Of a stretch of DNA of 64,000 bases, positions 1 to 12,400 are shown piece after piece. Origin of the DNA: Nautilus pompilius (lineage: Eukaryota > Mollusca > Cephalopoda > Nautilida > Nautilidae); assembly GCA_018389105.1 (NCBI GenBank), contig JACATO010000606.1, positions 1 to 64,000 on the forward strand, in the 5' to 3' direction. Position 1 is the first letter of the stretch, and each line of letters begins with the position of its first letter. The translations under genes were made by a program, and so were the position numbers. The notes under the pieces are model-generated. The model had not been told where the DNA came from, ran no database searches, and saw only the letters and a list, made by a program, of their open reading frames with translations.

Positions 1-1303
1 CCTTTCCTGATTGTATGTTTACAGGTTGTAGAACATTTTGGTTTGTTTTATGTCATTTGGACTGTATCCAAGGTACAACAGATTCATATTAACTCAGACT
101 GTTTACTTAAACACAAGCATAATTCCATATAAACTTAACTGTTCGGTGATACATTTTGTAGGTGAGCTTTTTAGGTGTGCAATCATTAATTTCTAGATTG
201 TATGAGTGTACAAAGTTGGTCTTGAACAGGTGACCTTTTGGTTGCTAAGATGTATTTCACAGTAAGCATGCCACTGGGCCATCTGCCAAATTAGATGGTA
301 CTTTTGGGGATATTTAATTGAAATTCTTCTGATCTCAGCACTTGGTTTGCTGAATGTGCTGGGTCCTATGCTACTCACAATCAGTGATACACACACTATC
401 CATTTGACAAACATGGTGATCATTCATGATTTGTTAATGCTGAATTTTCCAGCTGATCTTCTGTACTCTTCTACTCTGGTTTTGATGGGCCACTTTTTTC
501 ATCAATGCATTTCTTACTACAACCGCGGGTGATGGACCAAAATCTTTTGATGGAATGAATCTTTTGCTTTGGGACCAGATGTGCAAAGTTAGTTTTGCAG
601 TACTTTTGTGAATGACTTTGGTTTTGAATCCCTTGCAGTTAGGAACTAACTGTTTTTCCTGGATGTTCTGGTATCCAGGAAAGAGGGAAAACTTATTACC
701 AGTGTGTATAGGAGGATTACACATATTCTGGGCCACTATCTGCACTCTGACTCTAATCACCTCTAGGAAGTCAAAAAAGGAATATTAAATGTTTTTTTAG
801 CACGAGCAAGAAGAATGTTATGATGTAGAAACAAGAGTGGAAAAGCAACATCTGCTATTCAGCTTTGTAAAGAAAGTCTATGGAAATGTGTTCTTGTTCA
901 TGTTTTCTTTTTCTTTTAGCAAGGGATAAAAAAACAAACAATTGTGTGTTGTCTGTTTTTGCTTTGGTTGCATGGTGGCTTGGGATTAGCTACTTGGCTA
1001 GAAGCTAACAGCATTAAAACTTTCTTGTTTGGATATTCTGTTATCTACAATGGCTGTCGGTTAGCAATGCATCATCAGTAGATTGGTTGGTGGTGATTAT
1101 TTAGAGTAGATGTTTGTCTAATCTGGCAAAGAAAAACACCTACCCATAACTTCCACCTGTTTGATGAGAGGTTAGAACATTGTTTTGACTCTCCCGGAGT
1201 GTTGGTTGGTTTTGATGTTTTCTGGGTTACTCTATCAGTATCAGATGCTTTAAACCCCCCCCCAAAAAAAGATCAATGTCACAATTTACAACTTTTGCTT
1301 TAG
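1..1303. other. No supported gene
   Basis: AT-rich sequence with only short open frames that have no splice context. A 108-codon minus-strand frame at 434-760 has no recognisable domain. The upstream half of the MAM domain that the large gene needs was looked for here and not found. Confidence 0.5.
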
Positions 1304-1435
1304 CTTACCACTATTGATCTCTGGCTAATGTGCGTCAGCATAGATAAAGAAATTTCATCAGATGAAGATTGGCTGTCCATGGAGCAGATGCCTGCTCTTA
1401 ACGGAATCAGAGAGATGATGCAGGGTACTTTCAAG
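1304..1435 (+). CDS. Candidate isolated coding exon, unknown product
   Basis: A 132-nt stretch is open in one frame for exactly 44 codons. A pyrimidine-rich acceptor ending in TTTAG precedes it and an AAG|GTTTGT donor follows. It is acidic and protein-like (contains SSDEDWLSMEQMPALNG). I do not recognise the family. It ends in phase 0, but the first MAM exon at 3290 needs an incoming phase of 1, so the two are not simply joined. It may be an exon of an upstream gene or a chance open frame. Confidence 0.3.
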
Positions 1436-1814
1436 GTTTGTACACAACTGATACAGGTGTATGTTAAACCCATGCAACTTATTATTTGTGTGGGATTTCT
1501 GTGGAAACGATGGAACATTTGTTTCCTTTTTGTCTAACTCTTGTCTGTTTACTTGTGTTCATTTCCTGACAGACCACTTTATCTGATTTCTTTTGTTTTG
1601 GGTAGTTCTTCACTATTTTGTCTGTTAACTACTAAAATGTATTTTGTTATATAAATTAATACATTCCATTTTGCTGTGCCATGCGTGTTCAGAATAGCAT
1701 AAAGTTGTTTTCAACAGCCATGTTTCTCATTTTGAAAAAATTTGGTTAGATTAGTACAGTTTTAGTTACATAGTTTCAGATATTGCTTCTTCTACCAGTT
1801 TTGTTTGTTTGTTT

Positions 1815-1972
1815 GAGAGAGAGAGAGAGAGAGATGAGGAGACAGAGAGAGAGAGAGAGAGAGATGAGGAGACAGAGAGAGAGAGAGAGAGAGATGAGGA
1901 GACAGAGAGAGAGAGAGATGAGGAGAGAGAGAGAGAGAATGAGGAGACAGAGAGAGAGAAGAGAGAGAGAGA
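1815..1972. repeat. GA-rich minisatellite, 30-bp unit
   Basis: A (GA)n tract carries an embedded GATGAGGAGACAG block. The block repeats exactly every 30 bp at 1831, 1861 and 1891, then degenerates. Open frames on both strands here are low-complexity artefacts. Confidence 0.9.
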
Positions 1973-2477
1973 TCTGGGAAAATCTGTTGAAAAGCACAAC
2001 AACTGTAGAGTATGTAAATATGTAAATGTTTTCTAAATAAATTATTCACATGCATTATCTATGTTCTTTAATTTATCAGTTTTTGCTTCTCATGGTGTGA
2101 CAAATTTTTATCAAAAATTATGGTGGCGGTAATTTTTGTAATTACACCTTTTTGGTTTTCACTTTAAAAAAAAAAAAAAAACCATGCAATGGGACTTTTG
2201 GTAAGCAGCAAGATTATTTGTATAGAAATGAAATTTGTTGTTTGTCTAGTGTTGTTAATGATGGTGATAAAGCTGGAAACTGTATTTTTTGTATATTATA
2301 TGATTGTTTCAGTGCAAACCATTATATTGTTTTTTACCATGATCATTGGAACCTGACATTTCATTTACTGATAAAGATATTCAAAGGAAAATAATTACAA
2401 GTTCATTTGTGTTTTTTTCTATAAGAATTTGAGCAAATTTAAAATTAAACTTTGATTGATTTCAGATCAGAATGAAA
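1973..2477. other. Non-coding spacer
   Basis: AT-rich with a poly-A tract near 2165. An 80-codon open frame at 2152-2394 has no domain and no splice support. Nothing else is seen. Confidence 0.5.
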
Positions 2478-2487
2478 TATATATATA

Positions 2488-2588
2488 TACCCTCCTCGTA
2501 GTGTAGAGAATTTGCGATTAACGAACCTGTAATATAGGTTATTCGGTAGCTACCATAGGGATAACAGCGTAATTCTTTTAAAGAGTTA
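2488..2588 (+). other. Nuclear insertion of mitochondrial 16S rRNA (NUMT)
   Basis: About 100 bp read like domain V of a protostome mitochondrial large-subunit rRNA. The core TAGGGATAACAGCGTAATT (2556-2574) is the near-invariant animal mitochondrial 16S segment around the peptidyl-transferase centre. The flanking bases keep the order found there: a TACC-CTCC start, a short stem region, then GGGATAACAGCGTAAT and AAGAGTT. The match stops abruptly at AT microsatellites on both sides, so this is a short nuclear copy and not a functional rRNA. Confidence 0.8.
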
Positions 2589-2623
2589 TATATATATATA
2601 TAGATATATATATATCTATATCC
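2586..2623. repeat. AT dinucleotide microsatellite
   Basis: (TA)n runs with GATATATA interruptions lie directly after the 16S-like segment. A shorter (AT)n run lies directly before it at 2478-2489. Confidence 0.85.
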
Positions 2624-3289
2624 TACTTAGTTTTATTCTTATTTTTGGGGGATTAGCTTTCTATATACAACATCAATTTTTCTTTGTTATACCTAGAGCC
2701 CAGCCTCACTAATTAACAGTTGTATAAAAGTCATGGGGTTGGAGAGATATATAGATTTGTTGTAACAAAGAGCTATATTAATGAGGAAGGTCAAAGCTTC
2801 TGTGACTCAACTTGTACTATGTAATACAGATTTTCAGAGTAATTGTATACACCAGGTTTGACAATAATCCATCATTGAAACATTAGTTTCAAAGGATGAG
2901 AATTTGGGAGAACGTTTTAGCACGCTAAATAGATTACTATAGATTTCAGGTTATTGTGTTTTTTTCTTCCTAAATATTATGTAGAAAATTGGCAGAGAAG
3001 AAATGATTAAAATCTGACTGAAACAGAATAAATGTATATGGTTGCTCTTACTGGGTGACATAGTCTGTTGACATAAATACATCTAAATCTGGGCATCATG
3101 TAATCCCAACACATTGCTACTTAATCATCTTACATCTCTGCTTTGAATATGCAGTGTTAACGTTTTGTCTATTTTTAAAGAAAATAATATAACTTTGTAT
3201 TTACTGTACTCATCGAACTTAGAGTAAATGAATAAATAGATATGAAGATGTCAGTAGCATCTAAAAAAATTCTAATTTTTTTTTTTCAG
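2624..3289. other. Intronic sequence before first MAM exon
   Basis: AT-rich and featureless. It ends in a long T tract plus CAG, a good 3' splice site for the exon at 3290. Confidence 0.5.
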
Positions 3290-3442
3290 AGGGCCATTAT
3301 ATTTACGCTGGTTCCAGGGGATCCGGATGCTATTATTCGTCAAAATGTGATTCAATCTCCAGCTTAATAGAGAGTCCAGAGATAGTAAACACCAATCTGT
3401 GTTTTGTCACTTTTTATTACTACCGTCATATAAACTATTACA
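3290..3442 (+). CDS. Exon: MAM domain, middle part
   Basis: Reads GHYIYAGSRGS, then LIESPEIVN, then CFVTFYYY. This is the MAM pattern of a GHY strand, a ...SP turn, and a Cys followed by F.Y. Acceptor is T-tract CAG, donor A|GTAAGT. Incoming phase 1, outgoing phase 1. The N-terminal strand of the domain must lie in an unseen upstream exon. Confidence 0.85.
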
Positions 3443-6400
3443 GTAAGTACTGCTTATTTGTTGATGTACTTTGTCTCATCCTGGTTAACAAATGAAACAG
3501 ATGGGACCCTTTTATTCCACTTGACTGACAAAATGTTGTGAATAAAAGGGCCTCATAATTCTGTTTCAACCTGTATGTTAATAGAGCTATAGGACAAAGC
3601 ATTGTTTGGCACTTCACATGGTGTATACATACTTCAATTGGTTATAGACATGTCCCATCTGAATTTCTGTTACTTCTGAAAGCAAAACTAAAGAAAAATG
3701 TTGATTTATATTATCTTTTTTTGGAACAAACATTCCATGCTGTACAGAATTTGTGGTATCAAGAAAATGTGTAGATTTAAAATAAAGTTGATGACATGCA
3801 TTGCATGGAGCCAGAAATGCACAGTTCAGATAAGATTAAGATTGATTTTAGATTAGAATTTTAATCAAAAAGCTAATGGTTAGCAGATAGTAGCAGTGTT
3901 AATTTGTCTATTTCTAAATTTGTTAATATGTATTTACTTTAGGTGTGAATTGTTTCTCTCATAGTAAAACAGTTTAAGACGGTGTTTGTGATTTGAAAAG
4001 GTGAACTAGGTGATACATTCTGCTGACTTTACCTGCCAGTCAGTGTAATTGTTGGAGAAAATAGATGCTAAAATAGCAAATTAATCACAACAGTAGTTGA
4101 TAAATATTGTATGTATCTAGTCTTTTCTAGAGCAGATTTGAGAACTTTAGATTAACAACAAGTTTGTTTGTTTTTTGTATAACCAAGAATGTTTTTCTAA
4201 AGTATGTACAGTATGACCTAAAAATGTTTAAAATACAGATTTTGAAAGCAAAATTAGTCTGTAAATATACAAATTATTAAAGTTTTCTCTAAATTAAAGA
4301 GGAAAATTGTTATCTCATTTAAGTTTGTTTTTATTGACACTTAGATAAAACTCTCCTCTTTCTTTCTTCACATTTGACAATGCAAGTTGTTTATTATAAT
4401 CATTCTTCATTTTTGTCTGAAAGAAGAATTAAAACCAACAACAAATAACTATCAAACACAGCAATGTGCTCACGAACCACTATGTGGCTGCATTTACTGC
4501 CATTTGATTTATCAGTGTGAGCAAGATCTGTTTCTGCTGTGTTGATTTTATCTCATGGTGAAGACTTGTGTAAATCCTGTGTGAACAGTTCAAGAATACA
4601 ATTTCTTCACTGCAGCATAATGTCATCCATTTTTCTAAATTCATAGCTACTGTGTAGTTGCTAGTGAACTAAGCTTAATAATTTAAGAGTGGAAATTTTA
4701 TGGGTAGAAATCATAAATTCCTTTTTTAAAATAGTCATATACATGTCACGTATTTAGTTAAAATCTTGTTAATTATGAATATTTTAATTATGTAAATATT
4801 TTAGCATTTTTGGATAAAAAGATTTTGGGCTTAATCCAGGGGGTAGCTAATAGGGGGGAGAGGCAGGGCGCTTTTTGGTCCGAGTGCTCGTTGTCAAATT
4901 TAGTTCAGGACAGTATGTTACATATATAATGTATTTTTTCGTTCTATTTTTCCAGATATTAGTTTTTTTCCTGAATTTTTCGTCAATTTTTAATGGTAGT
5001 TTTTTGAAAGGAAGAAGTTTTTTCAAAATTTGCTCACTTGAAGTCAGTCACTTCTAATTAATTTTGAATTGAATATCAATATTTTCTCATTATATATTTG
5101 GATAATTTTTATTTTCTAATAGTACTTTTTTTTCAATAAATAAATAAATAAAAAATGAATTTTTTTGGAGGTTTTGAATTCTAACGTTATTTAGAGGGGG
5201 CGCAAATTCTACGACCGCCCCGGGCGCACAAACGCTAGCTACGCCCCTGGCTTAATCACAAGTAGGGAAACTTAGCATTTATCTTAGACACTGTACTGTA
5301 GAAAGATTTATTTACTGTATTCTCTTTTTTGCTTTTTTTTTTCAGATAAAAGAAGACTTAGTCTGTTTGTCAGGATGAAGGATCATCATGAAAGGATCTG
5401 GTCTTCCAGTGTTGCAGCAAATAGTTGGCAGTTTGTGAAAGTTAGCCTTGAAGCTATTGGCAACGCAGATAAATTTTCTTTGCTGTTTAATACACAATAT
5501 GACTTAAATTGTAGAAATTCAATTGGACTGGATGATATTAAATTCATTCCTTGTCCTCAAGGTGAAGTTCATTATGATTTATCTGAAAAAATAGAATTCT
5601 TGCAAGCACATATGCCTACCACACACACAATTTTTTAATGGTCATGCCAAATCGATTTTCAACATTTAATTTTTATAATGCATACACTCGAGTCACTAGG
5701 TTCTTGGATTTGTTGATTTGCTGTTTAGACTCGTAATCTTTGGAAAAGGTATTAGTGACTCTCAAACCAGTTTTTATCACTCCCTCAGCTGTTGTTATCA
5801 ACAGATTTTCTTTACACAGATGTATTTCTCTTTAACTGCCAGATGTATGGTATGCTTACATTTTATTTTACACACACACACACACATTATGGGTGAGAGT
5901 GTTGAACTTTTTGGTTTTCTCACCTTTTTAGGGGGAAGCTTGTCTTAGAAGGGAAAATTTATTCTGACAATATGTAGAGTTGTTCTCATCAAAGCAATTA
6001 TCGTTGTGCAAAACTACAACAGGTTTCTTTTTATGCAAAACGGTAAAGCCACTAAACCTGATTTTCCTTATCCATGAAGCCTGTCAAATAACGTATTTAT
6101 TATTTTGACTGCAATCAATCAAAGATCACATTAGTCACGATTTTTATTTGTACTTGATAGATGAGTTGGCAGTTAAAGGTAAAATTATATGAAGCATTAT
6201 AGTTTTATCAGCTAGATCCTGATCTAAAATATAAGCAAACTCAAGTACTATCAATAAACACTTCACCATTATGACACCATCTTTATCAGAACTGACAGAA
6301 AAGCCAGTTGCTTGCTATGGCAGCTGTTTTTTAAAATCATTTGGTACATATTCCTGTTTGTTTCTAAAAAGTAAATGTTTCAACTGAGAAAGCAAATTCA

Positions 6401-9400
6401 TCTAGAAAGCCAATGGATACACTGGTGGAAAGTAGATGCTGTTAGTCTCATTGTATAACAATAGCAATCACTGGTAGGAGATTCGATTGACCGGTGGGTT
6501 CACACAAACCAACTAATGAATAATCTTGGGTATTGTTCAGTAGTTTTAAATTATGATTCAAGCTTTAGAACTCTCTCTCACTGACCGACCGACCTTTTCT
6601 AAGACGTACTATGTATAACTGTGTAATGTTTTTTTAAATAATTTTTCCAAAGTAGTAATTGACTAATTTCATGCAGGAGAACCTTCAAAATTAATAATAA
6701 TAAAGTTTGTTCCTTCAGAAAACAGAAAGAAATATTAATTAGAGTTGTTTGGAGCCATTCATCTTTTCTAGTTGCAGTTTAAGATATTTTAGACCAGTGC
6801 ATTTACCACTAAGAGATTGGATACTTGATTGTAGAATATTGGCTGGGCTGCTCTGGTTGTGGGCCAGAGTTCAAATCCTGGTTGAGACCAACTCAGTTTG
6901 GTGTGCTCTCTGGCATGGTTTGTTCTTGCTCTTCACTGGCTGGCTGCATGGTTTCTCTCCAAGCTCTCCAGTTTCCTCAGTCATCTAAAAATGAAAACTT
7001 CTATTAAGGTTTCTCAGATACATGTAGTGGAGGCGCTGCACTGCTGCAGGATAACTTTTGATTGGCTTGCACTTTGACCGCTGTTCAGGAGTCTCCAACT
7101 GTACTCATATAGTACTCAATGCCTTTCTCTTCTAGCTCGCTGCTCTAGACCCTCCACTTCAAGCCTTGAAAGTCAGGATAGGCTTTGCCAATAAGTATTA
7201 GAAGGTAGAATAGTCTGAATGATATGAACAGACCAAAATAATTTTTCATAGTGGCTGGAAATAAACCAGGAACAGCAGTATTAGCATTAGGGCGTCATAT
7301 TACTGTTTCACGATTATTCAACATTTAGTGTGGTGGAAGGCATTGCTTGCACTTAATGAAAATTAAGTCCCCTTTTTTCTCAAATTAAAAAAAACAACAA
7401 CAAGCAAACCCATTTTGCCCTTTTCTAGCTTTCTCACCACCACTTGAATGTTAACTCTTTTTTGTTTTTAAATACTAAATGGGAAGAGGCAGCGACAACT
7501 GACAGTACTTGATTTCTCATTTATGCAGTATTCCAACAAGGAAAATGGGCAATACATAGCTAACAGGCTGGTTTAAATATATCACAGACACCCTTTACCC
7601 CTTCAGTCTGTTAGTTTCCTTTACAGATAGATAGTTATACATATTCCATATGTTTCTTGCCCTATCTGCAAGCCTATATTTAAAATTTTGTTTATGATAA
7701 ATATATTACATCAAGATAAATTTTTTTGGCCTGAGTCTCAATGTAGTTTCATAACAAAAGTTATTGAATATGACAGATGTTCATTATTGGTGTTGCTACT
7801 GTTCACACATGTGGCAAGGTGAAAGACTGGATTATCAGCAATATCTGTCTGTGTAATGGGTCCTGGTAATACCTTTCTAGATGGCTAGTGGGTATCATGC
7901 ATGTGTTGTCATAATGATTCTGTCACATCTAGGCGAAATAGTATTTTATTCTATTATCATTTGTGGTATTTTATATCTGTGCACCATGTAAATATATGCA
8001 CCAAAGTATATTCTTTGGTTTCAGCGAATATCTGATGGGTTTTTTTTTTTATATTTTAGTTGATGTTTAAAAAATCAGAATCTAGTAGTTAAGGCTACTG
8101 TCATCCAAATGTATTTTTCTCCCAAAAAAAAACATTTCCCAGTGCAGCTTTTAAAGTGGTTAACATCAGCCTTGTCAGAAGGTTTTTGTCAGTGCATTCT
8201 TGGCATCTTAATTCCTCTTTGTTACAGCATAATATATCTTTTACAAAGTTGATAGCCTACTAAAAATATATGTTTAATGTCTCTTCCAGAAAAGCACGTC
8301 AGTACAATCTCTCTGATTGATGTCCGAATTCATCAAATCTCCAATCTGGCTTTATGGATTCAAAATAATGATCCAATAAAACACAATGTCATCTGGATTG
8401 AACGGACTTCAATCCATCATGTTGGTCAGTTTATTAACTCTATAGCCATTGGACTTCATTTGAGAAGTGCCTATGTTTTAATTCGCAATACAGATCTATA
8501 CAATGTGAGTGGTCACGGAATTAAAATAATTTTCAGTTCTTTGTCTCCAAAACGAGTCTCTGATGTATCAATTGTTCAGAACTCAATACAGTACAGTCGA
8601 AATGGGGGTGCCATCTATGTGAAAAATGACAGAGGTGTCAAGCATGCAAATTCTCGAATAGAAGGAAATGACATTCGCCATTGCTCAGGAAAGGATAGCG
8701 TTGTTCAAGTGGTTAATACCAGTCTCGTGATGGATGGAAACATCTTGTTTAATAATTCTGGCCGCTTTGTCCTAGAGCTTGGCAATAACATAGATGGTGT
8801 GCTGAACAAGCTGCCTCAGATCTGTGTCAATAATACCTTTTGGCTCAATCGAGCTCAGCAACAGGCTGCTGAGTATACTGTGAGCATTAGTGCAACTCAA
8901 CTCAGTTTTCATGATAATGTTTTAAACAACCCTGCTAACCTTTATGAGTTATCATTACGGATTGGAGTGCCTGTTAACGCGACTTCGCTGAATGCCACTG
9001 GAAACTGGTGGGGAACAGGACTGGCTCGCTTCGTGGTCAAGAAAATACGACATGGGAAAAATACCAAGGGAATTCCTGAGCTGGCATATGTTCCATTCTT
9101 GACAAGACTGCCAACCTATTTTGGTTTGTCTAGTAAGTATAGCAAGGTTTTCAAAACATTCTTAAATATTTAAATACTTTAGAATAAATCTTAGTGCAAT
9201 ATAATTTTTTTAAGACTGTTCTTAACACATTGGTTGTTTCTTTCAGATTTGTTTTGTGATTGACTGTTTTGCATTAAAATGGATTGTACATCTATCTTTT
9301 AAAAATTTTATTTTATATTTCTTTTAGAGACTTAATGAAGAGGCAGAATAAGTTTTCTTAACTTCCTCATTAGCTTCCATGCATTCTGGAAGGGATATGC

Positions 9401-12400
9401 TTACTTCAACTGTTCAGACATTACTGGTCCCATCTGCTAACAGATATGCTGATGTTTAATATCTTATTAGTGAACAGTATCTTTAAGATGCTTCTGATAT
9501 TAGTTCCTAGCACCTTAGCCATTCCCTGACCTATTTCTGTGGCAGGCTGGGTTGGCTTTTCAGTAGCTCTACAGTTTCCTTCTCATGCTGGTAGCTGAAG
9601 CATTGAGGATGATAAATGGTCATATTTCAGTTTTGGTCAGTACGTAAATTTTTGTTCATTAGCTTAATCTTTACACTGGAACCTTTTCTCAGCCTGTCCA
9701 CCTCCCACTCCATTCTGTTTTTTTTTTTTTTTTTATTAGCATTTATTTACTGCTTCAGTTTTCAATGTTGTCTCATCTTTTGACAGTCATTTCATAACTT
9801 TAGTGACATTTTTTTGGTTTGTCACTACCCATCATGCTGTCTTTCAATGCTATACTCTTATTCGTTACCTTCTGTCTGTCTTTCCATGTGCCAACCTTTC
9901 TTTCTGGTAGCTATCAGCTGTGCACAAATTTATCATTGATCTCTCTCATCATTTTCTGCACAATCTTGACACGAGGCTATTTGCTTAATACAGGTATCTG
10001 GAAACAGAAACAACTTCATCATGATCTTACTTAATCAACTTCTTACACTAACTAGCAGCTAGCTCTATTTCTGTGAAGTGTTTTGACTTCACATGCTTCT
10101 TACTGGTATTTAGGGACAGAGCTCACATTGAAAACAACTTCCAGCAATGCTGTTTTCTAATGTCCATCTACTATTGATATGGTCATGTGGTGTTTTTGTT
10201 ATTTTCTGCTTGCTTTTCTGAAAGATTATTAAATTCTTCTGCCTACCACATTACCTGTGTTGGAGCTTCTACCTTTTAACTTATGCCTCTTTCCACCACA
10301 TTGGGCAGATAAAGGCATTATTTTACAGAAATGCTACCTGTTAAATCATTGGCTGGCTTCCTGGTTTGTTCTTATATTCCCAAAGTGTACTGATGATTGG
10401 TGGACAGCAGCTGATCTCTGTGCAGCTCCTACATTCATTGCATTGACTGGGTGGTTTTTGTTCATCTATCACATGTATGTCTACTTATTATTTTTTTATT
10501 TTGTAGTCAAAACCATAATTTTAAACTTAATGACTGCCTCTGTATGCCTATTTTAGCAGATGGCTATAGTGTTCTTTCTGGAATATTAGTTGTCCATCAT
10601 TAATATACCTCAATTACATTTGGGTATCCATTTCAACTGCCTCCCAGATTATTATCTGATACTGATGCATTTCAAGCATCTTGAACTGATCTTAAACTTC
10701 TCTATGTCTACCCAAATTTTCCACTTATTATTTTCTGATTGTTCTGCATTTCTTTGATAATTTTGCCAAACCACTGCTTTTTATAGTTCCTTACTACCTC
10801 AGCATCTTTGTGAAGATTTTTCAAACTGTATGGTGAGAGCCTTAGCTAGGTTTACAGCAATACTGTTGTTGTTGATCTGTGACCAGTCCAATTAAATTAA
10901 CAGGAAATGTTAATAGTACTTCATACTCTACAAAATTTCCCCCCCTATTTTATGATCATTCAGTTATGTCATCAATGAACAACAACTATCTTATTTTATT
11001 GTGGCTGTATTAGCTCCTCTGGATTAAGTAATCTCCTCATCCACTTGTTTTTTGGGGTCAAGGACTATTCACCATGGCATATTTGCCTTAGCCACTTCAC
11101 CATGAGGGCAGTTTGCCATGAGCCATTTAGCCGCAAAGGTTACTCTGCATGATATATATAATGTGCCAGTGCATAGCAATGCTTCTGGAATCACTTAAGT
11201 GGAAATATATTTGAATTTAAATAAATAAAATGAATTTCAAAGTCACAGAATTTATTTTATTTTAAAATTAATTTTATACAAATTTAAGTCAATACAATAA
11301 TTTAATATAGTAAATTTAAGTCACAAATTTTACTCCATAATATAATTGTTTGAAAATCCTCAGAGATATGTTATAATGTCCTTTTTATTATAATCTGTAA
11401 TTTGAATATAAGCTCATCTGCTCATATTTTTTTTCGATTTTTGTGGTTGGTTGTGACCTGCCACCAATTGTTCATAATATATATTGCACTCATTAAACAC
11501 TTCATGGAGGCCATCTTTAACTTTCCATACTTTTGGGTATTTTGTTCCCATGTGCAGCCTCTGCGTGGTTGTTGGTCCTGTCTTTGCTAAGGACCCTGTT
11601 GTACAATGACCACATTTCTGGAGGAAATATTTCTGTACAATGTCTTCCATTTCCTCAGCAAGCTGGGCAGCTTACATAATAATCTTCAAACCAAGCAAGC
11701 AATGACTGCTGTTCTTCTGCCAGTTTGTCTCTGACTTCATCTAAGTCTGCAATAGGTACAAATGCAAGTGCAGTAATCATTTTTGCACTCAATGGAAAAT
11801 CAGCATCATTGTTATACTTATGGGACAGCTGCAATTCACATAAATGTATTTTCATATTTTGATTAAGAATAAAAAAGCATCTGTTGAGATGCACATCAAG
11901 AAATGTATTCTTTATTGCAGTGACTACTGCATTTTCAAAATTATACAAAACAGATTCAAGGGAAACTTCAGGCTCAGCTTGTTTAATAAGTTGGAAGAGT
12001 CTTTCATATGTATTCCTTTGCTTACTGGGTAGCAAAGCATAAAATACTGGATGAATACCACCAAATCTTTTTGTATGTATGACATATCTGCAAATATTAT
12101 AATTCCTTATTCTCCCTCATTCTTAATTTAGTTACCCCATTGTCCATTGTCTTTCACTCTAAATCCACATACCATCATATCCTGATCGAACAAACTCACA
12201 GTAGACTATGGCAAACTGACTGTGGTGAATCAGTTGTGGCAAATAGTCCCATTCACATTTAAAAATTGACAATATTTCATTTGAAAATTTTTCTAAATCT
12301 TATTGCTTTATTCCAGGCTTCTAGCTGATATAATTTTCTGTCAGCACAGGTTACCCAGAGGATTTGTATGCACCATTGTTAAGTGTTCTTCATAGCACCG

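Noticed and set aside
434..760. 108-codon minus-strand frame, faintly like a decayed THAP domain
   Set aside because: The zinc-binding Cys and His pattern could not be completed.
6869..6883. B-box-like sequence, possible tRNA gene
   Set aside because: No cloverleaf can be folded around it and the surrounding sequence is repeated elsewhere, so it is a SINE-like copy.
9720..10860. Suspected antisense LINE in the intron
   Set aside because: No reverse transcriptase or endonuclease motif could be read on the minus strand.
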